A program made the translations under genes and the position numbers. Of a DNA stretch of 64,000 nucleotides, positions 37,887 to 45,441 are shown in pieces; position 1 is the first letter of the stretch; the number at the start of each line of letters is the position of its first letter. Under the pieces are notes generated by a model, which saw nothing but the letters and a program-made list of their open reading frames with translations, had not been told where the DNA came from and did no database searches. Source of the DNA: Chitinolyticbacter meiyuanensis (GTDB lineage Bacteria; Pseudomonadota; Gammaproteobacteria; Burkholderiales; Chitinibacteraceae). The stretch is taken from positions 779,513-843,512 of the forward strand of contig NZ_CP041335.1 of the NCBI RefSeq assembly GCF_008033135.1, in the 5' to 3' direction.

Positions 37887-38798
37887 ATGAATCGCCCCCT
37901 CAGCTCGCTCCCGTGGCTGGCCGATCTCATGTTGTTGCTGGTTGCCGTGGTCTGGGGCACCAGCTATGGCGTCGCCAAGTCTGCGCTCGCCTTCTACCCG
38001 GTGCTCGGCTTTCTTGCCGTGCGCTTCTGTCTCACCTTCGTGCTGCTGCTGCCCACGCTGCGCGAACTGGCCGCAGAACGCGGGCAGCAGGCGCTGAAGG
38101 CCGGCCTGCCGCTCGGCCTGATCCTGCTGTGCATCTTTCTGTGCGAGACCTTCGGCGTGGCGCTGACCAGCGCCAGCAATGCCGCTTTCCTGATCAGCCT
38201 GACCGTGGTGCTGACGCCCTTTGTCGAATGGCTGCTGCTGCGGCGCCGGCCTGATAGCCAGGCCTTTGTCGTGGCCGGGATCTCGTTGATCGGCGCCTGG
38301 TTGCTTACCGCTTCGGTCGAGTTTGGCCGCTTCAACATCGGCGATGGCCTGATGCTGGCAGCGGCGTTGCTACGTGCACTGATGGTCAGTGCCACACAAC
38401 GGCTGACCGCCGGCAAGACCATGTCCATGCTCACGCTTACAGCCATCCAGTCCGGCGTGGTCGGCAGTGGCTCGCTGATCGTGGCCACGCTGATGCTGCC
38501 GCATGGCCTGCCGGCCTTGCCGCACCAGCCGGCGTTCTGGATCGCCACCATCTACCTCGTGTTGTTCTGCACCATCTTCGCCTTCTTCGCGCAGAACTAC
38601 GGCGTGCGTCATACCGGCAGCCCCAGCCGGGTATCGCTGCTGATGGGTAGCGAACCGGTGTTTGGTGCATTGTTCGCCGCATTCTGGCTGGGCGAGCGGC
38701 TGGCGCCGGAAGCCTGGCTGGGCGGTGCGCTGATCGTGGGCGCTGCGCTCTGGGCAAGCTGGCCGCGCAGCGTGCTGCGCCCCGCGGCGATTGGATGA
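37887..38798 (+). CDS. EamA/DMT family exporter
   Basis: A 303-aa inner-membrane protein with ten hydrophobic segments in two EamA repeats (LLVAVVWGTSYGVAKSAL near residue 17; VLFCTIFAFFAQNYGVRHT near residue 226). The family exports amino acids and small metabolites (RhtA, YdcZ types). The ATG at 37887 has GGAG 9 nt upstream, 13 bp after the dioxygenase stop, so it is the last gene of the cluster and the obvious exit route for the product. Confidence 0.88.
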   Translation: MNRPLSSLPWLADLMLLLVAVVWGTSYGVAKSALAFYPVLGFLAVRFCLTFVLLLPTLRELAAERGQQALKAGLPLGLILLCIFLCETFGVALTSASNAAFLISLTVVLTPFVEWLLLRRRPDSQAFVVAGISLIGAWLLTASVEFGRFNIGDGLMLAAALLRALMVSATQRLTAGKTMSMLTLTAIQSGVVGSGSLIVATLMLPHGLPALPHQPAFWIATIYLVLFCTIFAFFAQNYGVRHTGSPSRVSLLMGSEPVFGALFAAFWLGERLAPEAWLGGALIVGAALWASWPRSVLRPAAIG

Positions 38799-38824
38799 GC
38801 CGGGTGGCGCCAGCGGTTGGTGTG

Positions 38825-40159
38825 CTACCGGGTGCAGGAATGCGTATGGCGCTCGTCGCCCGGTAGCTGCAACACCAGTCGTTCACTGCTCAGTTCATTG
38901 ATCTGCAGCGTGATCGTCGGCGGGTCGAACTGCGGTACCGAGAGCGTCAACGCATCGCTGCGTACCCAGCGGTAGCTGCCGTTGAAACGACTCCGCTTGC
39001 CCGAGCCTTCGCCGAGGGAGAAGACCAGCATGCCGCCGGGGCTGAATTCATAGCCATAGCGACGGTCGTTACCCACGGTGGTGGTGCAATCCCAGTAGCC
39101 ATAAAGGTTTTCGTTCACCTCGACCTGGCCGCCGGTAGACGGTGCTTGGGCACGGGGTTGCGGTTCCTCCCCTGGCAACAGCGCGTCGCGGTTGCCGTCA
39201 CGCTGCGGCAGCAGGGCGATCCACTCGGCCGGCACGGCGAAATTGAGGTTCTGTCCGGTCCTGGATTGGAAGGTGGTGATGCCGACCAGCCCTCCACGTT
39301 CGTCGAACAGGCCGCCGCCGCTGGAGCCCGGCGAAATGGCCGCAGTCGTTTGGATCAGCTTGGCCTTGTCGAAGTCGCGCAGCGAGGAGACGATGCCTTC
39401 GCTCAGCGACAGCTCCAGCCCCTGCGGAGCGCCCAGCGCAAACACCTTGTTGCCTACCCGCAAAGGCCCACCCAGCCGTGCCGCCGGTGCGTCGAGGCCG
39501 GACACCGACAGCTGGCAAAGATCGTGACCGTGATCCTGGTAGCGCACCCGCGCTGAATAGTCCTTGCCCTGGTAAAGGACTTTCACATCGGGTGTTTGCG
39601 CCACCACGTGGCAGTTGGTGACGACTTCGCCGCGCTCGATCACCACGCCGCTGCCCAGACTGCTCAACTGGGTATCACCATTGCGGCCGACCACCACCAC
39701 GATGCTGGGGCTGGTCGCCTCGAACAGCTCGCTGCTCGATAGGATCGCCGGTGGCGCGCTTTCGGGAGTTTCGGCCAGGGCGGGTTGCTGCACGGGCATC
39801 GCCTGCCGGCGTTCCGGTTGATTCGAACTGCGATGCCAGCCCCACCAGGCCAGCAACACGAGTGATACCCCGGCCAACAGCCAGATCCAGCGCCGGTCCG
39901 GCGCCTCATCGGCGAGGCCGTCGTCGGCCGGGCTGACGCTCACCGGGGCCGGTGTTGCCAGGCGTTGATCGTAGCGGGCGCGCAGCGTGGGGTTGCTCAG
40001 CGTATCGAACGCATGGCGGATGAACTTGCGTTGGTTTTCCACGTCCGGATCGGCCGAGTGTTGTGCCAATTCCTCCAGCCGCCCGCGATATTGGGCTTCG
40101 ATCTCTGCCTGTGTCGCCGTCGCTGGCACGCCCAGCAGATCGTACAACGTCTTTTTCAT
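38825..40159 (-). CDS. Membrane protein with J-domain-like N-terminus and trypsin-like (HtrA-type) protease domain
   Basis: A 444-aa protein. Residues 4-66 look like a J-domain (TLYDLLGVPATATQAEIEAQYR...FDTLSNPTLRARYD) but the HPD tripeptide is missing (HSADPD instead), so Hsp70 stimulation is doubtful. One TM helix at ~91-108. A serine protease domain carries His184 (TNCHVV), Asp213 (HDLCQL) and Ser280 (SPGSSGGG). A C-terminal ~85-residue beta domain (YGYWDCTTTVGN) follows. With the J-like part cytosolic, the protease would be periplasmic. The ATG at 40159 follows GGGGG; no PDZ domain seen. Confidence 0.82.
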   Translation of the reverse strand: MKKTLYDLLGVPATATQAEIEAQYRGRLEELAQHSADPDVENQRKFIRHAFDTLSNPTLRARYDQRLATPAPVSVSPADDGLADEAPDRRWIWLLAGVSLVLLAWWGWHRSSNQPERRQAMPVQQPALAETPESAPPAILSSSELFEATSPSIVVVVGRNGDTQLSSLGSGVVIERGEVVTNCHVVAQTPDVKVLYQGKDYSARVRYQDHGHDLCQLSVSGLDAPAARLGGPLRVGNKVFALGAPQGLELSLSEGIVSSLRDFDKAKLIQTTAAISPGSSGGGLFDERGGLVGITTFQSRTGQNLNFAVPAEWIALLPQRDGNRDALLPGEEPQPRAQAPSTGGQVEVNENLYGYWDCTTTVGNDRRYGYEFSPGGMLVFSLGEGSGKRSRFNGSYRWVRSDALTLSVPQFDPPTITLQINELSSERLVLQLPGDERHTHSCTR

Positions 40160-40494
40160 GCTTCGGCCCCCGACGATATGCAGCGATGATGGCGGCATGG
40201 CCGGAGGAAGGAAACTGCCAGCCGCGGAATCGGATGCCATCGTCGTGGCGGCACCACAGTTGGCCCTGATTCAACCCAAGTGCCCGACGTAGCAAGGTTT
40301 GAGTGCCAAGCGGCGTGGCTTCAGCAGAAAATGCCTGCCGACCAGATGCCCTGCAACGACCCTGTGTTGTCGTTGCGCCGCTGTTGTGACGCTGGACAAG
40401 AAGATTTGCACCCGCGCTGTCATCGCTTCACAGTTGCAGCGACTCATGCTGCAGAAGGCCTGTTGCCTTCGCCCAATCCCCAAGGAGAACTGCC
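40160..40494. other. Divergent intergenic region upstream of the bufferin operon
   Basis: 335 bp with no supportable gene. It must contain the promoters of the protease gene and the bufferin operon. An inverted repeat TGCAGC / GCTGCA lies at 40435-40453. The bufA ribosome binding site AAGGAG is at 40482-40487. A TGTGAC at 40385-40390 could belong to an ECF -35 element, but no matching -10 could be assigned. Confidence 0.4.
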
Positions 40495-40737
40495 ATGAAC
40501 AAGCCCCTGCTTGCCGCTTCCGCCCTCGCCGCCGTGCTCGGGGCCACTGTTGCGACCCCTGCACTCGCGGCGGAGAAGGAAAAGTGTTTCGGCGTGGCCA
40601 AGGCCGGACAGAACGATTGCAAGGCCAATGGCCATTCCTGCGCCGGGCAGGCCGCCGCCGACAACGACAAGGCCGAATGGAAGTTCGTGGCTGCGGGCAC
40701 CTGCGAGAAGATGGGCGGCTCGCTCAAGGCCATGTGA
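40495..40737 (+). CDS. bufA1: BufA1-type bufferin metallophore precursor (DUF2282)
   Basis: An 80-aa exported peptide: signal peptide ([21 protein letters not shown], about 25 aa; motif cut short here) and a mature part with the conserved four-Cys pattern ([27 protein letters not shown]). DUF2282 peptides are substrates of DUF692 enzymes that convert cysteines to copper-binding thiooxazoles, giving periplasmic copper-buffering peptides called bufferins. First gene of a six-gene operon. Ribosome binding site AAGGAG is strong. Confidence 0.88.
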   Translation: MNKPLLAASALAAVLGATVATPALAAEKEKCFGVAKAGQNDCKANGHSCAGQAAADNDKAEWKFVAAGTCEKMGGSLKAM

Positions 40738-40777
40738 TGGTGGGGCGCGGCCGCGGGCTGCGCCATGCGTGATCGAC

Positions 40778-41605
40778 ATGGTCCATCGTTCCGCGCAGGC
40801 CGGGCTCGGCCTGCGCTCCCCCCATATCGCCGAGGTGCTGGCTACTTGGCCCGACGTGGCCTGGTGGGAGGTGCACAGCGAAAACTACTTTGGTGGCGGC
40901 GAGCCGATCGCCGCGCTGGAGCGCGTTCGCGCGCACTACCCGGTGAGCCTGCACGGTGTCGGCCTGGGCCTTGGCAGTGTCGATCCGCTCGATGCGGTGC
41001 ATCTGGCGCAACTCGTTGCACTGGTTGAGCGTATCGAGCCGATCAGGGTGTCCGAGCACCTGTGCTGGAATCGCCATGACGGGCGCTACTTCCCGGACCT
41101 GCTGCCGGTGCCACGGCTGGAGGGTGTACTGCCCTTGCTGGCCGAGCGGATAGGCGCGGTGCAGGACGCACTGGGGAGCCAGCTATTGCTCGAAAACGTC
41201 TCCGGCTACGTCGCGTTTGCCGGTGAAACGCTGACCGAGGCCGAATTGCTGGCCGAGCTGGTAGCCCGCACCGGCTGCGGCGTGCTGCTCGACGTGAACA
41301 ACCTGCACGTCAATACACTCAACCTTGGTATCGATGCACGCGCCGAGCTCGCGCGGCTGCCCGTTGGCGGGGTCGGCGAAATCCATGTGGCTGGCTTCGA
41401 GGTGTTCGACGGCAGGGCCATCGATACCCATGGTGCGCCGGTGTGCGATGCCGTGTGGTCGTTGCTCGATGCCGCGCTGGCGTGCTTCGGGCCGCAGCCG
41501 GTGCTGCTCGAACGCGATACCCGGTTGCCGCCGTTGCCAGCGTTGCTGGCCGAGTACGACATGCTGCGTGCGCGCATCGGCGCGGCGGAAGCGCTGCCAT
41601 GCTGA
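40778..41605 (+). CDS. bufB: DUF692 multinuclear iron-dependent oxidative enzyme (BufB)
   Basis: A 275-aa TIM-barrel enzyme related to MbnB. Metal-ligand motifs in order: GLGLRSPH, WWEVHSENYFGGG, SLHGVGLGLGS, VSEHLCW, LLENVSGYV, LLDVNNLHVN, EIHVAGF and DTHG. It modifies Cys residues of the bufferin peptide with its partner BufC. The ATG at 40778 was chosen; a GTG at 40769 is possible and neither has a strong ribosome binding site, so coupling to bufA1 (40 bp) is likely. It overlaps bufC by 7 bp. Confidence 0.9.
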   Translation: MVHRSAQAGLGLRSPHIAEVLATWPDVAWWEVHSENYFGGGEPIAALERVRAHYPVSLHGVGLGLGSVDPLDAVHLAQLVALVERIEPIRVSEHLCWNRHDGRYFPDLLPVPRLEGVLPLLAERIGAVQDALGSQLLLENVSGYVAFAGETLTEAELLAELVARTGCGVLLDVNNLHVNTLNLGIDARAELARLPVGGVGEIHVAGFEVFDGRAIDTHGAPVCDAVWSLLDAALACFGPQPVLLERDTRLPPLPALLAEYDMLRARIGAAEALPC

Positions 41606-42315
41606 GCTATGCAACCGCGCTCGCCGATTTCGCCCAGGCGCTCGAAGACCCCGTGCGTGTTCCAAACGGGTTCGCCGATGCGGCGGGGCTCGCGGTCTAT
41701 CGCAATAACGTGCTGCTGAACCGGGTACATGCACTCACGCAGGCCTATCCGACGGTAGCCGAGCTGGTCGGCGAGGCTGCATTCGCGGCGCTGGCACGCG
41801 ACTACGTGCGGGCAACACCGGCGGAATCGGCCAACCTGCACGATGACGGCGCACCGCTCGCGGCCTTTCTTGCCGGCTATACGCCGGCGGCCGGGTTGCC
41901 GTATCTGGCGGATGTGGCGCGCTTCGACTGGGCGCGTCATCGTGCGTACTACGCTGCTGATGTGGCGCCGCTGGATCCGGTGCGGCTCGCCGGCCTCGAT
42001 GCCGAGTCCTTGATGTCGGCGCGCTTGCGATTGCATCCGTCGTTGGCCGTGGTGGCATCGAGCCATTGGCCGATCGCCGATATCCAGGTCATGCATGAAG
42101 GCGGCATGCCGGCAGCACTCGACGCCGGCGCTCAAACCGTCATGGTCTGGCGCGCGGGTTTGAGCGTGTGCTGGCGGGCGATCGATGCCGTCAGCGCCCA
42201 CCTGCTGCAGGCGTTGCTGTCCGGCCAACGCGTCGGCGAGGCCCTGACCGACGAGGCGCAGAACGTGGCACTGGCGCTGGTGTTTGCCGAGCAACTGGTC
42301 ACAGGACTGGAGTGA
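41599..42315 (+). CDS. bufC: DUF2063 partner protein (BufC)
   Basis: A 238-aa protein with the N-terminal DUF2063 helical domain (YATALADFAQALEDP, LAVYRNNVLLNRVHALTQAYPTV, ARDYVRATPA) and a C-terminal winged region (HPSLAVVASSHWPIADIW-like). BufC/MbnC-type partners bind the peptide and complete the DUF692 active complex. Overlaps at both ends indicate tight translational coupling. Confidence 0.88.
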   Translation: MLSYATALADFAQALEDPVRVPNGFADAAGLAVYRNNVLLNRVHALTQAYPTVAELVGEAAFAALARDYVRATPAESANLHDDGAPLAAFLAGYTPAAGLPYLADVARFDWARHRAYYAADVAPLDPVRLAGLDAESLMSARLRLHPSLAVVASSHWPIADIQVMHEGGMPAALDAGAQTVMVWRAGLSVCWRAIDAVSAHLLQALLSGQRVGEALTDEAQNVALALVFAEQLVTGLE

Positions 42316-42320
42316 TGATG

Positions 42321-42767
42321 ATGTTGCACCGTTGTGTTGCCTGGTATGCGGCTGCCTGCCGCCTGCTTGATCGCTTGCAGCCGCTATTCGCGCTGGCAGC
42401 CAGGATCTATCTTGCGCGCGTATTCCTGCTTGCCGGCCTCACCAAGCTGCGCGACTGGGATGTGACGCTGTTGCTGTTCACCGAGGAATACCATGTACCG
42501 CTGTTGCCGCCAGGCGTCGCGGCAGTAGCCGGTACGGTGACCGAGCTCTTCTTTCCTGTCCTGCTGCTGTTCGGCTTGGGCGGCCGTGTGGCTGCACTGG
42601 TGCTGTTCGTGTTCAACACCGTGGCAGTGATCTCGTATCCGGGGCTGGAGGCAGTGGAGATCAAGGACCATGTGCTGTGGGGCGTGCTGTTGATGTACCT
42701 GGTGGTCCATGGCACTGGTACGTGGTCACTGTCGCGCTGGGTTGGGCGGGGAAGCACATCGAGATGA
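42321..42767 (+). CDS. DoxX family membrane protein (BufD-like)
   Basis: A 148-aa protein with four TM helices and the DoxX start pattern (IYLARVFLLAGLTKLRDW). DoxX-family genes regularly close bufferin operons, where the protein may supply redox or membrane functions. Three in-frame ATGs (42315, 42318, 42321) follow the bufC stop; 42321 is best spaced (8 nt) from GGAG. It overlaps the sigma gene by 4 bp. Confidence 0.85.
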   Translation: MLHRCVAWYAAACRLLDRLQPLFALAARIYLARVFLLAGLTKLRDWDVTLLLFTEEYHVPLLPPGVAAVAGTVTELFFPVLLLFGLGGRVAALVLFVFNTVAVISYPGLEAVEIKDHVLWGVLLMYLVVHGTGTWSLSRWVGRGSTSR

Positions 42768-43363
42768 ACGCCAGGGACTGGCACGCCGATGACTACCTTG
42801 CCACCTTGCGACGCGATCTGCTGCGCTTTGCCCTGCTGCAGCTGCGCGATCTCGCGGCGGCCGAGGATGCGGTGCAGGAAGCGCTGGCAGCGGCCTGGGC
42901 GGGCGAGTCCGAATTCGCCGGCCAGTCGCAACACAAGACCTGGGTCTTCGGCATTCTGCGCCACAAGCTGATCGACACGATGCGCCGGCGGCGGCGCACG
43001 GTGAACCTGTCGGCGCTGGAGGACGAGCTGGCCGACGATGCCGCGCTGGACCAACTGCTGTTCAATGCCAGTGGCCATTGGGATGCTGCCGTGCGGCCCC
43101 GCGCCTGGCCGCAACCGGAAACCGCCGTGCACCAGCGGCAGTTCTGGCAGCTGTTTCATGCCTGCCTCGATCTGTTGCCGGCACAGACCGGGCGCGTGTT
43201 CGCGATGCGCGAGCTGTTGGATATGGAGCCCGACGAGATCTGCGGCGAGCTCGCCATCAGCAGCAACCACTGCAGCGTGCTGCTGTACCGGGCGAGGCTG
43301 CGCTTGCGCACCTGCCTCTCCGAAAAAGGCTATGGCGCGAGGGAACTGAGCGATGAAGTGTAG
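42764..43363 (+). CDS. ECF sigma factor linked to the bufferin operon
   Basis: A 199-aa sigma-70 family protein with region 2 (LRDLAAAEDAVQEALAAAW, LRHKLIDTMRRRRR) and region 4 HTH (MEPDEICGELAISSNHCSVLLYRARLRLR). Overlaps the DoxX gene by 4 bp and the anti-sigma gene by 11 bp, so it is cotranscribed with the bufferin genes and probably activates them, as SigF does in Caulobacter. The likely stimulus is copper or oxidative stress. Confidence 0.87.
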   Translation: MNARDWHADDYLATLRRDLLRFALLQLRDLAAAEDAVQEALAAAWAGESEFAGQSQHKTWVFGILRHKLIDTMRRRRRTVNLSALEDELADDAALDQLLFNASGHWDAAVRPRAWPQPETAVHQRQFWQLFHACLDLLPAQTGRVFAMRELLDMEPDEICGELAISSNHCSVLLYRARLRLRTCLSEKGYGARELSDEV

Positions 43364-43550
43364 AGAAGCAACCCGGCTGATGTCGGATGCACAGGACCGT
43401 GTCTTGACCGCACCGGAGCGGTTGGCGCTGGCGGCCCACCTGCCGCTATGCAGCGGCTGCCGCAACTACCGCAAGCAGCTCGCTGTGATGCGTCATGCGG
43501 CGATGGTGCTGCGCGAGGGCGGGGCGGACGAGGACGCGATCGGGCGCTGA
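43353..43550 (+). CDS. Small zinc-finger anti-sigma factor
   Basis: A 65-aa cytosolic protein with the zf-HC2/ZAS pattern: MKCREATRLMSD, then AAHLPLCSGCRNYRKQL, giving the His-x3-Cys-x2-Cys core. ChrR/RsrA-like anti-sigma proteins of this type use zinc and redox-active cysteines. It overlaps the sigma gene, as cognate pairs do. There is no TM helix, so sensing should be cytoplasmic. Confidence 0.82.
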   Translation: MKCREATRLMSDAQDRVLTAPERLALAAHLPLCSGCRNYRKQLAVMRHAAMVLREGGADEDAIGR

Positions 43551-43555
43551 GCCGC

Positions 43556-44392
43556 TCAGCCTGCCATGGCTTCGCCGAGCCGTATCGATCGGGCCGGAGC
43601 CCAGTCCGGATTGAAATCGAGTGCCTGCGGGAACAGCAGGACCACGGTGGAGCCCAGCAGGAAGCGGCCCATTTCCTCGCCCTGCTTGAGCGTGATCTGC
43701 TGATCGTCGTAGCGCCACTCGCGCACCTCGCCAGCGCGCGGCGGGTTCACCACGCCGTGCCAGACGGTAGCCATGCTGCCGACGATGGTGGCTCCCACCA
43801 ACACCAGCACGAACGGACCTCGCGCTCCGTCGAACACGCACACCACGCGCTCGTTGCGGGCAAAGAGGCCCGGCACGCCACGGGCGGTGGCGGGGTTTAC
43901 CGAATAGAGCTCGCCCGGTACATAGATCATGCGGGTGAGCCGGCCATTGCACGGCATGTGGATGCGGTGATAGTCCTTGGGACTGAGATAGATGGTGGCA
44001 AAGCTGCCGTGCTCGAACTCCTTGGCAAGGGCCGCGTCGCCGCCGACCAGCGCACGGGTGGTATAGCTGTGGCCCTTGGCCTGGAAGATCTGGTCGCCAT
44101 CGATGCGGCCGAACTGGCTGATGGCGCCATCGACGGGGCAGACCAGCGTGGAGTCGGCCAGTGGGCGGGCGCCGGGCTTCAGCGCACGGGTGAAGAAATC
44201 GTTGAAGCTCTTGTAACTGGTGATGTCCGGATCGGCCGCTTCCGCCATGTTCACGCCGTACTTCCTGACGAAGCGCTGGATGATGCGGGTAGTGACCCAG
44301 CCGCGCTGCGGTGTGGCCACCCAGCCGGCGAACACGGTCAGTGCCAGCTTGGGCGCAAGGTGCTGGAGCAGGACGAAGAGACGGTCGGACAC
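43556..44392 (-). CDS. psd: Phosphatidylserine decarboxylase proenzyme
   Basis: Makes phosphatidylethanolamine from phosphatidylserine at the inner membrane. The self-cleavage/pyruvoyl motif LGST is present near the C-terminus (LLGSTVVLLFPQ), as are the MPCNG and FARNERV segments. The GTG at 44392 gives 278 aa. It is divergent from pssA, the previous enzyme of the pathway, so the pair sits back to back across 157 bp. Convergent with the anti-sigma gene with a 5-bp gap. Confidence 0.95.
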   Translation of the reverse strand: MSDRLFVLLQHLAPKLALTVFAGWVATPQRGWVTTRIIQRFVRKYGVNMAEAADPDITSYKSFNDFFTRALKPGARPLADSTLVCPVDGAISQFGRIDGDQIFQAKGHSYTTRALVGGDAALAKEFEHGSFATIYLSPKDYHRIHMPCNGRLTRMIYVPGELYSVNPATARGVPGLFARNERVVCVFDGARGPFVLVLVGATIVGSMATVWHGVVNPPRAGEVREWRYDDQQITLKQGEEMGRFLLGSTVVLLFPQALDFNPDWAPARSIRLGEAMAG

Positions 44393-44549
44393 GGCTGGCG
44401 CTTTTCCACGAGGTAAAGCGCGCCATTGTAACGCATGCGATTGCCGTTACCGCATGCCGGCGGGCTTTAGCCAGACAGCGCGGGCGCGGGTCGGCTACAA
44501 TTTCCAGTTCTGCCGGCGCGCGTTTGCCGGCCCGTGCCCGAGGCCCGTC

Positions 44550-45308
44550 ATGCATCACCCGATCAAGCGACCGCTCAACTTCAAGCGCCAGAGCATCTAC
44601 CTCTTGCCCAACCTGTTCACGCTGAGCGCGCTGTTCGCCGGTTTCTACGCCATCGTGCAGGCCATGAACGGGCATTTCGAGCAATCGGCGGTCGCCATCT
44701 TCATCGCGATGATCCTCGATGGCCTCGATGGCCGGGTGGCGCGGCTGACGCATACCCAGTCGGAGTTCGGTGCGGAGTTCGACAGCCTGTCGGACATGGT
44801 GTCGTTCGGCGTGGCGCCGGCCCTCATCGCCTATGAGTGGATGCTCAAGGATTTCGGCAAGCTTGGCTGGGCGGTGGCCTTCATCTACTGTGCCGGTGCC
44901 GCGCTGCGGCTGGCGCGCTTCAACACCAATATCGAAGTGGTGGACAAGCGCTGGTTCCAGGGCCTGCCGTCGCCATCGGCTGCCGCACTGGTGGCGGGCC
45001 TCGTCTGGATCGGTATCGAATACGCCAGCGATCTGGCGGTGTTGCGGCCGGCGCTGCCCTATATCGCGCTGTTCTTTACGCTGTTTGCCGGGCTGACCAT
45101 GGTTTCCAACGTGCGCTTCTGGAGTTTCAAGGAGTTCCACGCGCGCAAGACGGTGCCCTTCGTCGCCATGCTGGTGGCGGTGCTGGTGCTGTTGATCGGC
45201 GCGTCGCGCCCGGCACTGGTGCTGTTCTGCTTCTTCATCGGCTATGCGGCGTCCGGTTATGTCTACTGGGTATGGTGCAAGCTGAAACGCCGGCCCAACA
45301 TGGCTTGA
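44550..45308 (+). CDS. pssA: CDP-diacylglycerol-serine O-phosphatidyltransferase
   Basis: Membrane CDP-alcohol phosphotransferase making phosphatidylserine. The diagnostic metal-binding motif DG-x2-AR-x8-G-x3-D-x3-D is complete (DGRVAR ... EFGAEFDSLSD). About seven to eight hydrophobic segments; the GLPSPSAA block is typical of PssA. The ATG at 44550 gives 252 aa; the earlier in-frame ATG at 44220 runs through the divergent psd gene and is rejected. Confidence 0.93.
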   Translation: MHHPIKRPLNFKRQSIYLLPNLFTLSALFAGFYAIVQAMNGHFEQSAVAIFIAMILDGLDGRVARLTHTQSEFGAEFDSLSDMVSFGVAPALIAYEWMLKDFGKLGWAVAFIYCAGAALRLARFNTNIEVVDKRWFQGLPSPSAAALVAGLVWIGIEYASDLAVLRPALPYIALFFTLFAGLTMVSNVRFWSFKEFHARKTVPFVAMLVAVLVLLIGASRPALVLFCFFIGYAASGYVYWVWCKLKRRPNMA

Positions 45309-45384
45309 TTTGGACTTTTTGTCCGATATTTTTGCGTTTGTCCGGGAGTGTTAAGCACTTCTCGATTAAATTCGCGAAATTTGT

Positions 45385-45414
45385 TTGACGTTGTGTCGAA
45401 GTCGCGTTTATCCT
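45385..45414 (+). promoter_or_regulatory. leuA: Sigma-70-like promoter of the HTH-leuA gene
   Basis: -35 TTGACG at 45385-45390 and -10 TATCCT at 45409-45414 with 18-bp spacing. Predicted start near 45421, about 20 nt before the GTG at 45442 with AGGAG at 45431-45435. An 8-bp palindrome TTCGCGAA (45371-45378) and two direct copies of TTTGTCCG (45318-45325, 45337-45344) lie just upstream and are operator candidates. Confidence 0.6.
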
Positions 45415-45441
45415 GAGCTCATTGTTAGCCAGGAGTGACGC

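Noticed and set aside
43446..45140. 564-codon minus-strand open frame over psd and pssA
   Set aside because: Crosses recognised genes on both strands and has no family features; psd in another frame on the same strand is correct.
45311..45332. GGAC-T5-GTCC as terminator of pssA
   Set aside because: Stem of only 4 bp; more likely part of the upstream control region of leuA.
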